Of a DNA stretch of 64,000 nucleotides, positions 42,901 through 49,946 are shown in pieces. Both the position numbers and the translations under genes were made by a program. The notes below the pieces were generated by a model, which saw nothing but the letters and a program-made list of their open reading frames with translations, did not search any database and was not told the DNA's origin. The DNA comes from Streptomyces sp. Ru73 (GTDB lineage Bacteria; Actinomycetota; Actinomycetes; Streptomycetales; Streptomycetaceae). The stretch covers positions 1 through 64,000 of the forward strand of contig NZ_PQSQ01000032.1 of assembly GCF_002920575.1 (NCBI RefSeq), written 5' to 3'. How positions within the stretch are numbered: the first letter of the stretch is position 1; each line of letters opens with the position of its first letter.

Positions 42901-43723
42901 TGCCCTTGTGCGCGAGACCCGCGCTGACGAAGGCCCGCTGCATCGACGCGTACTCCTTCGCGGAGGAGAACGCGGCCAGCGAGCGGGTGCTCTGGATCAT
43001 CTCCGGGTTGCTGGTCGCCTGCGCCATGTCCTGGGAGAGCGCCAGCAGGGAGGTGATGAGCTGGTTGTACGCGGTGATGGTCTGGGCGACGTTCTCCTTG
43101 TCGGAGTACGCCTTGTTCCGGACCTCGTTCAGGGTGCCCAGCTGCCGCTGGATGTCGACGATCGTGGCGCGGACGCCGGCCATCGAGCCGCGCGCGGCGT
43201 CGACGTCGTCGGTGTGCTCCTTGAACGACTTGATCGCGCGGTCGGTCTCCTCGCGCGGCGCCACGACATCGGTGTCGTCCTTGGTGTTGCCCGAGCCGGC
43301 CAGCGGGCCCGCCGAGCGGTCGCGCTCCTCCTGGAGGGCGTCGGCGAGCTCGGTGGCCTGCCGCGTCATCTCCGTCAGGAGCTGCATCCGGTCCAGCTGG
43401 TCGATGTTGTCCAGCTCGCTGCTGATCCGCAGGCCGCCCAGCGTGGTGGCGGCGACCACGGGCAGCGCGATCAGGGAGACCAGGCGCGTGCTGATGCGCC
43501 AGTTGCGCAGCGACAGACGGGCCCCGGGGCCCGTGGGGCCCTTGGCCTTGGGGCGCTCGGCGGCGGAACCGCCGGCCGGCGCCGGGTCGGTCCGGTCCGT
43601 CGGCAGGGTGCCGCTCGCCGGACCGTTGCTCTGGGCGCGCTGCTGCGAGGAGGCGCGGTCGGTCCCGCCGCGCAGCTCCGGGTCAGCCGCAGCGCTGCCA
43701 TCCCTCTTGAAACGTCCCTGCAC
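39980..43723 (-). CDS. cvnA: Conservon sensor histidine kinase-like CvnA (first conservon)
   Basis: A 1247-residue sensor with TM1 at about 84-104, a large helical extracytoplasmic nitrate-sensor-like domain, TM2 at about 385-408 (GAVILLVLGISLVGAFVV), a HAMP-like segment, LDHLATRMRRNGENLLVLAG, and a HATPase domain (ELLENATSFSSPQT near 601; EIHDTGIGLSPEDL; MGLFVVGRLSLRHG). A 540-residue tail rich in Pro, Gly, Ala, Gln and Glu follows, with repeated MWSGEF motifs. The GTG at 43723 has AGAGGTTG upstream, as in the other cvnA. The far upstream in-frame ATG at 43972 would add a low-complexity stretch without signal. Confidence 0.9.
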   Translation of the reverse strand: MQGRFKRDGSAAADPELRGGTDRASSQQRAQSNGPASGTLPTDRTDPAPAGGSAAERPKAKGPTGPGARLSLRNWRISTRLVSLIALPVVAATTLGGLRISSELDNIDQLDRMQLLTEMTRQATELADALQEERDRSAGPLAGSGNTKDDTDVVAPREETDRAIKSFKEHTDDVDAARGSMAGVRATIVDIQRQLGTLNEVRNKAYSDKENVAQTITAYNQLITSLLALSQDMAQATSNPEMIQSTRSLAAFSSAKEYASMQRAFVSAGLAHKGSAHLSANDRLAGRTAEDNEESALKRFSNIYPGAASLMEGLDSGNDDIEHANSFADRSFKTESGIRGEEMSYLDWYDLDTNKISLMSRIETTLLSQMEQKSRELRNEATTGAIINGAVILLVLGISLVGAFVVSRSMVRSLRRLQDTAQTVSQKRLPELVKQLSEADPQEVDTSVESVGVHSRDEIGKVATAFDEVHREAVRLASEQALLRGNVNAMFTNLSRRSQGLIQRQLSLISELESREADPDQLSSLFKLDHLATRMRRNGENLLVLAGEEPGRRWTRPVPLVDVLRAAASEVEQYERIELSAVPTTEVAGRVVNDLVHLLAELLENATSFSSPQTKVKVTGHALPDGRVLVEIHDTGIGLSPEDLSAINERLASPPTVDVSVSRRMGLFVVGRLSLRHGIRVQLRPSDSGGTTALVMLPVDVAQSGGAGAKKPGQGGKPAGGRGAGEGGGQHTSRLAGLQPRGQVGAGPRTALPTRPGASAPGGAPGGAPGGAPGAPGRPQQDAFGNRPAAPAGQDRPSLPVRGAEPAQPPAASHQPTVAPPTGAPAPRGERPQLPTRSPAGELTGPAGADESAPQQPAQQPGSSWGARRERGEAADDWPLAPRRAQEDVPRGHEEHGAAGRYGRPESGGPQQPESTGQFSRPAAAGPGDTAQFERPDFDGQRPGADAPAQGGAPAQGGRPMWSGEFALPSAPSAGQPAEEAPAPPPAPAGPTSPMWSGEFVQQPAQDGGPAEEGAPASGRGEEAPAGGPAYDADSYGRDDAYGRDRSFGDDAFRDGSFGDDAFGRGPRTGEVPLQQQPHSAPDDADLLGGPAPRDAGGDGRTPIFDTIESNWFTQPGGSAAQEPASRPQSAPEAPRLPRREPAGSGAQAQAQWRTSPNDDVWRRAEQVRQPAAGGVTTSGLPRRVPRANLVAGTAQQEPRPGGPQVSRAPDDVRGRLTNLRRGIQQGRQAGHTGTHPIVDPTHQQER

Positions 43724-44315
43724 TAGCGTCGCAACCTCTGGACCAGGCGTCCCTCCGCGGTGACGGCGGGACGGTGTCGAGTCGTAGGGGGCCGCGGGCC
43801 CCATGGCGGTCGTGAGTGTGACCGGTGGACTGCTCCCTCTGGCGAAGAGAGCGGCACCCACCGCGCGGCGCTGCTCTGCGCCCCCTGCGCGCCGTGTGAA
43901 ACATGCGGCGGTCCGGGGAATTCCAGCACAGTGCGGAAGCGGCAACAAGAGCAGAGCCGCTGGCTGTGACATGAGTGACGCAATGTATGGAGTGGGTTAC
44001 GAGTCGTAGAAGCTCTCGCCCCTTATAACGGGCTTTTGCGGGCCTTCCGGGCGCTATAGCGCGCCACCCCGGGTGCGGTAAAGGGGAGTGGAACGTGCCC
44101 TTCGATCCGCCAATGTCCGTTTCGGCGACGGTTTTCGATCATGAAAATTGCGGCATTTGCCACACTGTTCGTGAGCAAACTCACAGGAAGATCGTCGACT
44201 TGACCGCCCTGCCGACGGGAATGCCGCGCATAGCCTTGCGTTTTACACAGGTGCCGCAATCGCCCAGCGGCACCTGAATCATGTCCACCCCACGCGAGAC
44301 GCGAGGCACACCGCA
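43724..44315. other. Long intergenic region upstream of conservon 1
   Basis: This 592-base region is lower in G+C than its surroundings. It should carry the divergent promoters of the first conservon and of the small gene at 44316. A perfect 12-base palindrome GCGCTATAGCGC lies at 44051-44062. A 60-codon open frame at 44095-44277 has a ribosome site but poor codon use and is not called as a gene. Confidence 0.5.
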
Positions 44316-44501
44316 GTGAAGACGACGATGATGTTCCGCTCCATAGCCAACCCCCGGCGCACCACCCTGGCGCACCTGAAGGACGCCGAGGAGCTGCAGA
44401 CCGCGCCGGCCGAGGACACCACGCAGCCGGAGCCCGTCGTCGAGCTGCCCGCCCAGACCGCCAACCCGCGCCGCACGGTCCTGATGAACGCGCCCGAGTA
44501 G
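44316..44501 (+). CDS. Small protein with duplicated ANPRRT motif, function unknown
   Basis: A 61-residue protein beginning MKTTMMFRSIANPRRTTLAHL and ending TANPRRTVLMNAPE. The motif ANPRRT(T/V)L appears once near each end (about 11-18 and 48-55), separated by an acidic, Pro/Thr/Gln-rich middle. The GTG at 44316 has GAGG nine bases upstream; internal ATG codons at 44328 and 44331 are alternatives. Codon use is normal for the genome. No domain is recognised. The mirrored motif could mark a processed peptide or a two-site adaptor. Confidence 0.6.
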   Translation: MKTTMMFRSIANPRRTTLAHLKDAEELQTAPAEDTTQPEPVVELPAQTANPRRTVLMNAPE

Positions 44502-44621
44502 GACGCCACGCACAAAACCGGGCAGCACGCCCCGTACAAAAGGGACAGGGGCCGGAGCTGCCTCCCGCGATAGCCTGGGGTGTCCACTCCCGGCACCACA
44601 TCAAGAGGGGCAGCGGCTTCC

Positions 44622-45383
44622 GTGCGCATCGCCAGATTCTCCATCGACGGCAACGTCGGCTTCGGCGTCGTCGAGGGCAACGACCTCGACGTCATCAAGG
44701 GACACCCCTTCGCCGAGTTCGAGCGCTCGGGCCAGAAGGTCCCCCTGGACAAGGTGCGGCTGCTGCCGCCCGTCCTCCCCAACAAGGTCGTGGCCATCGG
44801 CCGCAACTACGCCGAGCACGCCAAGGAGCTCGGCAACGAGGTCGACGACGTGCCGGTCGCCTTCTTCAAGCCCTCCACCTCCGTGGTCGGCCCCGGCGAC
44901 CCCGTCGTGTACCCCGCCTTCTCGCAGGAGGTGCACCACGAGGCCGAGCTGGCCGTCGTCATCGGCCGCATGTGCCGCGAGGTGCCCCGCGAGCGCGTCA
45001 AGGACGTCATCCTCGGCTACACCTGCGCCAACGACATCACCGCGCGGGACGTCCAGAAGCGCGAGAAGCAGTGGGCCCGCGCCAAGGGCTTCGACAGCTC
45101 CTGCCCCCTCGGCCCCTGGGTCGAGACGGAACTGGACCCGAGCGACCTGACCATCCAGTGCACCGTCAACGGCGAACAGCGCCAGCTCGGCCGCACCAGC
45201 GAGATGGTCCGCTCCATCGAGGACCTGATCGTCCACATCACCGAGGCGATGACGCTGCTCCCCGGCGACGTCGTCCTCACGGGCACCCCCGCCGGGGTCG
45301 GCCCGCTCAACGTCGGCGACGAGGTCGCCGTCACCATCGAAGGCATCGGCACTCTCACCAACAAGGTGATCAAGCGTGGCTAA
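44622..45383 (+). CDS. Fumarylacetoacetate hydrolase family protein
   Basis: A 253-residue FAH-fold hydrolase or isomerase. [15 protein letters not shown] opens the catalytic barrel; [29 protein letters not shown] (metal-binding Glu residues), [15 protein letters not shown] and [15 protein letters not shown] follow. Such proteins act as acylpyruvate hydrolases, oxaloacetate decarboxylases or HpcE-type enzymes; the substrate is not fixed. GTG at 44622 with GAGGGG upstream is chosen, as the frame before it is unlike the family. It overlaps gltX by eight bases, so the two are co-translated, an arrangement common in actinobacteria without known functional link. Confidence 0.92.
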   Translation: MRIARFSIDGNVGFGVVEGNDLDVIKGHPFAEFERSGQKVPLDKVRLLPPVLPNKVVAIGRNYAEHAKELGNEVDDVPVAFFKPSTSVVGPGDPVVYPAFSQEVHHEAELAVVIGRMCREVPRERVKDVILGYTCANDITARDVQKREKQWARAKGFDSSCPLGPWVETELDPSDLTIQCTVNGEQRQLGRTSEMVRSIEDLIVHITEAMTLLPGDVVLTGTPAGVGPLNVGDEVAVTIEGIGTLTNKVIKRG

Positions 45384-46857
45384 CGCGACCCCCGTCCGCG
45401 TACGTTTCTGTCCCTCCCCGACCGGCAACCCCCACGTGGGCCTGGTCCGCACCGCCCTCTTCAACTGGGCGTTCGCCCGGCACCACCAGGGCACCCTGGT
45501 CTTCCGGATCGAGGACACCGACGCGGCCCGCGACTCCGAGGAGTCCTACAACCAGCTCCTGGACGCCATGCGCTGGCTCGGCTTCGACTGGGACGAGGGC
45601 CCCGAGGTCGGCGGCCCGCACGCCCCCTACCGGCAGTCCCAGCGCATGGACATCTACCAGGACGTCGCGCAGAAGCTGCTGGACGCCGGCCACGCCTACC
45701 ACTGCTACTGCACCGCCGAGGAGCTCGACGAGCGCCGTGAGGCCGCCCGCAAGGCCGGCCGGCCCTCCGGGTACGACGGCAAGTGCCGCGACCTCACCGA
45801 CGAGCAGAAGGCCGCGTACGAGGCCGAGGGCCGCACCTCGATCGTCCGCTTCCGGATGCCCGACGAGACGATCACCTTCACCGACCTGGTGCGCGGCGAG
45901 CTGACCTTCACCGCCGAGAACGTCACCGACTACGGCATCCTCCGCGCCAACGGCGCCCCGCTGTACACCCTGGTCAACCCGGTCGACGACGCGCTCATGG
46001 AGATCACCCACGTGCTGCGCGGCGAGGACCTGCTGTCCTCCACCCCGCGGCAGATCGCGCTCTACAAGGCGCTGATCGAGCTGGGCATCGCCAAGCAGAT
46101 CCCGGCCTTCGGCCACCTGCCGTACGTCATGGGCGAGGGCAACAAGAAGCTCTCCAAGCGGGACCCGCAGTCCTCGCTCAACCTCTACCGCGAGCGCGGC
46201 TTCCTCCCCGAGGGCCTGCTGAACTACCTCTCCCTCCTCGGCTGGTCCTTCTCCGAGGACCAGGACCTCTTCACCATCGACGAGATGGTCGCGAAGTTCG
46301 AGATCGAGGACGTCAACGCCAACCCGGCGCGCTTCGACCTCAAGAAGTGCGAGGCGATCAACGCCGACCACATCCGCATGCTCGACGTGAAGGACTTCAC
46401 CGAGCGCTGCGCCCCCTGGCTGCGGGCCCCCTTCGCGCCCTGGGACGAGGCCGACTTCGACCAGGCGGTCTTCGACGCGATCGCGCCGCACGCCCAGAGC
46501 CGCCTGAAGGTCCTCTCCGAGATCACCGACAACGTCGACTTCCTCTTCCTGAAGGAGCCGGTCTTCGACGAGGCGTCCTGGACCAAGGCGATGGGCAAGG
46601 GCGACCCGGTGGCCCTGCTCACCACCGCCCGCGACAGGCTGGAGACCGCGGACTGGTCGAGCCCCGACTCCCTCAAGGAGGCCGTCCTGGCCGCCGGCGA
46701 GGAGCACGGCCTCAAGCTCGGCAAGGCCCAGGCCCCGGTCCGCGTCGCCGTCACCGGCCGCACGGTCGGCCTGCCCCTCTTCGAGTCCCTCGAGATCCTC
46801 GGCAAGGACCGCACCCTGGCCCGCATCGACGCGGCCCTGAAGAAGCTGGCCGCGTAA
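45376..46857 (+). CDS. gltX: Glutamyl-tRNA synthetase
   Basis: A 493-residue class I synthetase. The HIGH-type motif is PTGNPHVG near residue 14 and the KMSKS-type motif is KLSKR near 257, with FRIEDTD and the discriminating anticodon-binding helical domain after residue 330. Actinobacteria usually lack GlnRS, so this enzyme is expected to charge both tRNA-Glu and tRNA-Gln, the latter corrected by GatCAB. Five such tRNA genes lie about 1.5 kb downstream. The GTG at 45376 overlaps the FAH gene. A strong terminator follows. Confidence 0.97.
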   Translation: MANATPVRVRFCPSPTGNPHVGLVRTALFNWAFARHHQGTLVFRIEDTDAARDSEESYNQLLDAMRWLGFDWDEGPEVGGPHAPYRQSQRMDIYQDVAQKLLDAGHAYHCYCTAEELDERREAARKAGRPSGYDGKCRDLTDEQKAAYEAEGRTSIVRFRMPDETITFTDLVRGELTFTAENVTDYGILRANGAPLYTLVNPVDDALMEITHVLRGEDLLSSTPRQIALYKALIELGIAKQIPAFGHLPYVMGEGNKKLSKRDPQSSLNLYRERGFLPEGLLNYLSLLGWSFSEDQDLFTIDEMVAKFEIEDVNANPARFDLKKCEAINADHIRMLDVKDFTERCAPWLRAPFAPWDEADFDQAVFDAIAPHAQSRLKVLSEITDNVDFLFLKEPVFDEASWTKAMGKGDPVALLTTARDRLETADWSSPDSLKEAVLAAGEEHGLKLGKAQAPVRVAVTGRTVGLPLFESLEILGKDRTLARIDAALKKLAA

Positions 46858-46874
46858 GCACCCGCACCCGGAAA

Positions 46875-46907
46875 GAGGGGCGCCGACCACACCGGTCGGC
46901 GCCCCTC
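46875..46907 (+). terminator. Strong hairpin terminator of gltX
   Basis: A perfect 14-bp stem (46875-46888 with 46894-46907) with an ACACC loop lies 18 bases after the gltX stop. Confidence 0.85.
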
Positions 46908-46948
46908 GCTCGTTCCCCGGGAAGCGTCCGAACCCCGGGGAGGGAACC

Positions 46949-47517
46949 ATGAACACATCGGCACGCCGGCCGCACATGCGGGTGAGCGAATTCGAGGAGC
47001 TGGCCCGCTGCGCGTACAGCGCCGCCGAGAAGCTGCGCCTGGAGTTCCTCGGCGGACGGCTGGGGGCCGGGCCCCGGCCGGACGGGAACCGCAGCACGAC
47101 GCTCGGGTGGCTCCAGCGGCTGTGCCAGGAGCACCGCCCCGAGCTGTCGCTCCACCCTTCGCGGGGCCTCAAGGTCGAGGCGCGGGGAGACGCGGCGTCC
47201 TGGCGGAACGGGACGCTTTCGTGGGGGACGGGGAGTGGTCCGACCCCGGACCGGTCCTGATGGCCGTCGAGGTGACGGCGTACGACGCGGACGCCGACCG
47301 CCGGGACCGGGACGAGAAGCCCCGCGCGTACGCCGAGGCGGGCATCCCCGTGTACCTGCTGATCGACCGCTGCAGCCGTGAGATCACGGCCTTCTCCGAG
47401 CCGGACGGCCCGCGGTACGAGCGGATGCGGATCGCCCCGTTCGGCAGGACGATCGCCCTCCCCGACCCCGTGAACCTCACCCTCGACGCCGAGCCCCTGA
47501 AGAACTGGGTCTCCTGA
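46949..47517 (+). pseudogene. Uma2 family (DUF820) endonuclease-like gene with frameshift
   Basis: Two overlapping frames together resemble one Uma2 protein, a PD-(D/E)XK-fold family common in Streptomyces. The first frame (46949 on) gives MRVSEFEELARCAYSAAEKL...RLEFLGGRL and ...GLKVEARG. The second frame, to 47517, gives GVLAERDAFVGDGEWSDP, then LMAVEVTAYDADADRRDRDEKPRAYAEAGIPVYLLIDR with the Glu and Lys of the nuclease core, ending PLKNWVS. A one-base loss (or two-base gain) around 47180-47200 breaks it, at the spot where the family has its PDG motif. It is either a decayed gene or a sequencing error. Confidence 0.75.
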
Positions 47518-47544
47518 GCCCGCCCCGCGGGTAACGTGCGGGGC

Positions 47545-48267
47545 ATGCCGATACGTGCGGTTCTCTGGGACGTCGACGACACGCTCTTCGATTACGCGAG
47601 CGCCGACCGCGCGGGAATGCAGGCGCACCTCCTCGCCGAGGGCCTGGCCGACGGGTATCCCTCCGTCGACCGGGCCCTCACGCGCTGGAAGGAGCTCACC
47701 GCGCTGCACTGGCGGCGGTTCGAGCAGGGCGGCATCTCCTTCGAGGCGCAGCGCCGCGACCGCGTGCGGGACTTCCTCGGTGCGCCGGAGATGGACGACG
47801 ACGATGCCGACGCCTGGTTCGGGCGGTACCTCGCGCACTACGAGGCCGCCTGGGAGCTCTTCCCGGACACCCTGCCGGTCCTGGAGCTGCTCGCGGCGGA
47901 CTACCGGCACGCGGTGCTCTCGAACTCCTCCGTGCACAACCAGGACCGAAAGCTGCGCGTCCTGGGCGTGCGCGACCGCTTCGAGGCGCTGGTGTGCGCG
48001 GCCGACCTCGGGGTCGCCAAGCCCGCGCCGGGGGCCTTCCACGCCGCCTGTGAGGCCCTCGGGCTGCCGCCCGCCGAGGTGGCGTACGTGGGCGACCAGC
48101 CCGACATCGACGCCGGTGGGGCCGTGGCGGCGGGCCTCACCGGCATCTGGCTGGACCGCCGGGGACTGGGCGGCCGGCCCGAGCTGGTGCGGATCACCGG
48201 CCTGAACCAGCTCCCCGGGCTGCTGCGCGGCGATACGCGTTTTGGAGCGCCGGACACCTTCGGGTAA
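47545..48267 (+). CDS. HAD superfamily hydrolase
   Basis: A 240-residue phosphatase-like enzyme of HAD subfamily IA. Motif I is DVDDTLFDY (Asp nucleophile at about 9), motif II AVLSNSS, motif III Lys in GVAKPAPGAF and motif IV VGDQPDIDAGGA. The helical cap lies between residues 20 and 95. Small phosphorylated metabolites are likely substrates. The ATG at 47545 follows TAACGT by nine bases without a ribosome site, typical of leaderless transcripts here. The promoter of the tRNA cluster overlaps its last codons. Confidence 0.92.
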   Translation: MPIRAVLWDVDDTLFDYASADRAGMQAHLLAEGLADGYPSVDRALTRWKELTALHWRRFEQGGISFEAQRRDRVRDFLGAPEMDDDDADAWFGRYLAHYEAAWELFPDTLPVLELLAADYRHAVLSNSSVHNQDRKLRVLGVRDRFEALVCAADLGVAKPAPGAFHAACEALGLPPAEVAYVGDQPDIDAGGAVAAGLTGIWLDRRGLGGRPELVRITGLNQLPGLLRGDTRFGAPDTFG

Positions 48268-48270
48268 TGT
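48242..48270 (+). promoter_or_regulatory. Promoter of the tRNA cluster
   Basis: TTGGAG (48242-48247) and TAATGT (48265-48270) are spaced by 17 bases, a good match to the housekeeping sigma consensus. Transcription would begin about 80 bases before the first tRNA. It overlaps the 3' end of the HAD gene. Confidence 0.65.
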
Positions 48271-48354
48271 TCTTTCTGCGCCGCCCGAGAGGGCCGAAAG
48301 GCCCGGCCGGGAAGCGCAAGCCGAACAAAATCCCCGTAGGGGGTTGCGTTTTGG

Positions 48355-48426
48355 TGGCCTATGGTGTAATTGGCAGCACGACTGATTCTGGTTCAGTTAG
48401 TCTAGGTTCGAGTCCTGGTAGGCCAG
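48355..48426 (+). tRNA. tRNA-Gln (CTG), copy 1
   Basis: A 72-base cloverleaf. Acceptor TGGCCTA pairs with TAGGCCA, followed by discriminator G. The anticodon stem ACTGA/TCAGT holds CTG for CAG codons, and the TTCGAGT loop is standard. CCA is not encoded. It is the same sequence as the copy at 48730. Confidence 0.96.
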
Positions 48427-48485
48427 CAAGAGATCATCTTTTGCGTCATCGCACGTCGAAGCACGTCTCTTGAATTGCAGTGCCA

Positions 48486-48558
48486 GCCCCCGTTGTGTAG
48501 CGGCCTAGCACGCCGCCCTCTCAAGGCGGTAGCGCCGGTTCGAATCCGGTCGGGGGTA
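48486..48558 (+). tRNA. tRNA-Glu (CTC), copy 1
   Basis: A 73-base cloverleaf. Acceptor GCCCCCG pairs with CGGGGGT; anticodon arm CCGCC-CTCTCAA-GGCGG gives CTC for GAG codons; the GTTCGAATC T-arm is standard. CCA is not encoded. Three identical copies occur in the cluster. Confidence 0.96.
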
Positions 48559-48622
48559 CAGATCCTTGCACTCCACCACCTTCGGGTCGCTCCCGGATGC
48601 GGTGATGATGAGGATCGCTAGG

Positions 48623-48695
48623 GCCCCCGTTGTGTAGCGGCCTAGCACGCCGCCCTCTCAAGGCGGTAGCGCCGGTTCGAATCCGGTCGGGGGTA
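48623..48695 (+). tRNA. tRNA-Glu (CTC), copy 2
   Basis: Identical in sequence to the tRNA-Glu at 48486, with 64 bases between the two. Anticodon CTC. Confidence 0.96.
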
Positions 48696-48729
48696 CTGGT
48701 AGACCGGTCTCGATTGGTCTACACCACCA

Positions 48730-48801
48730 TGGCCTATGGTGTAATTGGCAGCACGACTGATTCTGGTTCAGTTAGTCTAGGTTCGAGTCCTGGTAGGCCA
48801 G
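48730..48801 (+). tRNA. tRNA-Gln (CTG), copy 2
   Basis: Identical in sequence to the tRNA-Gln at 48355; 34 bases after the second tRNA-Glu. Anticodon CTG. Confidence 0.96.
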
Positions 48802-48846
48802 CGCAGTTGAGCAGTCGAACTGCACACTCTGCTGAAAAGCAGGCGA

Positions 48847-48919
48847 GCCCCCGTTGTGTAGCGGCCTAGCACGCCGCCCTCTCAAGGCGGTAGCGCCGGT
48901 TCGAATCCGGTCGGGGGTA
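48847..48919 (+). tRNA. tRNA-Glu (CTC), copy 3
   Basis: Identical to the other two tRNA-Glu genes. It is the last of the cluster and is followed directly by a terminator. Confidence 0.96.
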
Positions 48920-48926
48920 CCACAGG

Positions 48927-48958
48927 AAAGGCCCTTCACCTCGGTGAAGGGCCTTTTT
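48927..48958 (+). terminator. Intrinsic terminator of the tRNA cluster
   Basis: Arms AAAGGCCCTTCACC (48927-48940) and GGTGAAGGGCCTTT (48943-48956) form a 14-bp stem, and five T residues (48954-48958) end it. Confidence 0.9.
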
Positions 48959-49057
48959 GCGCATCCTCCACCGATCCCGGCCTCACAAGAGAAGAGAGTG
49001 TGCAGGCCCGCTGCCTGCCGCCGGCGGCGCTGGCGACGACAGGCGCGGGGGAGAGGG

Positions 49058-49774
49058 TCAGCTCGTACGCCGCAGGGCCTCGCTGAGGCGCGCGGCGGCG
49101 TCGATGACGGCCTGGGCGTGCATCCGGCCCGGGTGGCGCGTCAGGCGCTCGATCGGCCCGGAGACCGACACGGAGGCCACCACGCGGTTCGACGGGCCGC
49201 GTACGGGCGCGGAGACCGAGGCCACGCCCGGCTCCCGCTCACCGATCGACTGGGCCCAGCCGCGACGCCGTACGCCCGAGAGCGCGGTCGCGGTGAAGCG
49301 CGCCCCCTGGAGGCCGCGGTGCAGCCGCTCCGGCTCCTCCCAGGCCATCAGGATCTGCGCGGAGGAGCCCGCCTTCATCGGGAGCGTGGAGCCCACCGGG
49401 ACGGTGTCCCGCAGGCCCGAGAGCCGCTCGGCGGCGGCCACGCAGATCCGCATGTCGCCCTGCCGGCGATAGAGCTGGGCGCTCTCGCCCGTCACATCGC
49501 GCAGGTGCGTGAGCACCGGGCCCGCCGAGGCCAGCAGCCGGTCCTCGCCGGCCGCAGCGGCGAGCTCCGCCAGCCGCGGTCCGAGGATGAACCGTCCCTG
49601 CATGTCCCTCGCCACCATCCGGTGGTGTTCCAGAGCCACCGCAAGCCGGTGCGCCGTGGGGCGCGCGAGCCCGGTCGCTCCGACCAGCCCGGCGAGGGTG
49701 GCCGGACCGGACTCCAGAGCGCTCAATACCAGAGCCGCCTTGTCGAGAACGCCGACGCCGCTAGAGTTGTCCAT
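49058..49774 (-). CDS. ndgR: IclR family regulator NdgR
   Basis: A 238-residue IclR-type regulator. The winged HTH is in residues 8-65 (VLDKAALVLSALESGPATLA, then TGLARPTAHRLAVALEHHRM), and the effector domain follows (GDMRICVAAAERLSG, LPMKAGSSAQILMAWEEPE, SVSAPVRGPSNRVVASVSVSGP). It is divergent from leuCD, the position of NdgR/AreB in Streptomyces, which controls leucine biosynthesis and links amino acid metabolism with antibiotic production. The ATG at 49774 begins the domain at the usual place. The palindrome at 49787 lies 13 bases before its start codon, so autoregulation is likely. Confidence 0.94.
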   Translation of the reverse strand: MDNSSGVGVLDKAALVLSALESGPATLAGLVGATGLARPTAHRLAVALEHHRMVARDMQGRFILGPRLAELAAAAGEDRLLASAGPVLTHLRDVTGESAQLYRRQGDMRICVAAAERLSGLRDTVPVGSTLPMKAGSSAQILMAWEEPERLHRGLQGARFTATALSGVRRRGWAQSIGEREPGVASVSAPVRGPSNRVVASVSVSGPIERLTRHPGRMHAQAVIDAAARLSEALRRTS

Positions 49775-49786
49775 GCAACGATACTC

Positions 49787-49807
49787 GCGTCTCACACTGT
49801 GAAACGC
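49787..49807. promoter_or_regulatory. NdgR operator candidate
   Basis: An extended dyad: outer arms GCGT/ACGC and inner arms TCACA/TGTGA around a central C, 21 bases in all, with one mismatched pair. It lies between ndgR and leuC close to the ndgR start and is the strongest palindrome in the gap. Binding by NdgR is inferred from position. Confidence 0.55.
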
Positions 49808-49946
49808 AAGTTCAATTTTCCGCGGAAGTCGCCACTCTTGGTCCGAGGCCCTGGACCGGGGCCCGTGTACCGCCCGGTACGAGGGACACGAGCGGCGCGC
49901 AATCAGACGAGTTGGGCCGGCGAAGCCGCCGGCCGGAGGGACAGCG

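Noticed and set aside
39671..43726. Plus-strand open frame of about 1350 codons opposite cvnA
   Set aside because: It mirrors the conservon genes on the other strand and is made of Arg/Gly/Leu-rich repeats without motif or ribosome site.
44095..44277. Possible 60-residue protein with GTG start and GGGGAG site
   Set aside because: Third codon positions in its first half are mostly A or T, unlike real genes here, and no family is recognised. It remains a weak possibility.
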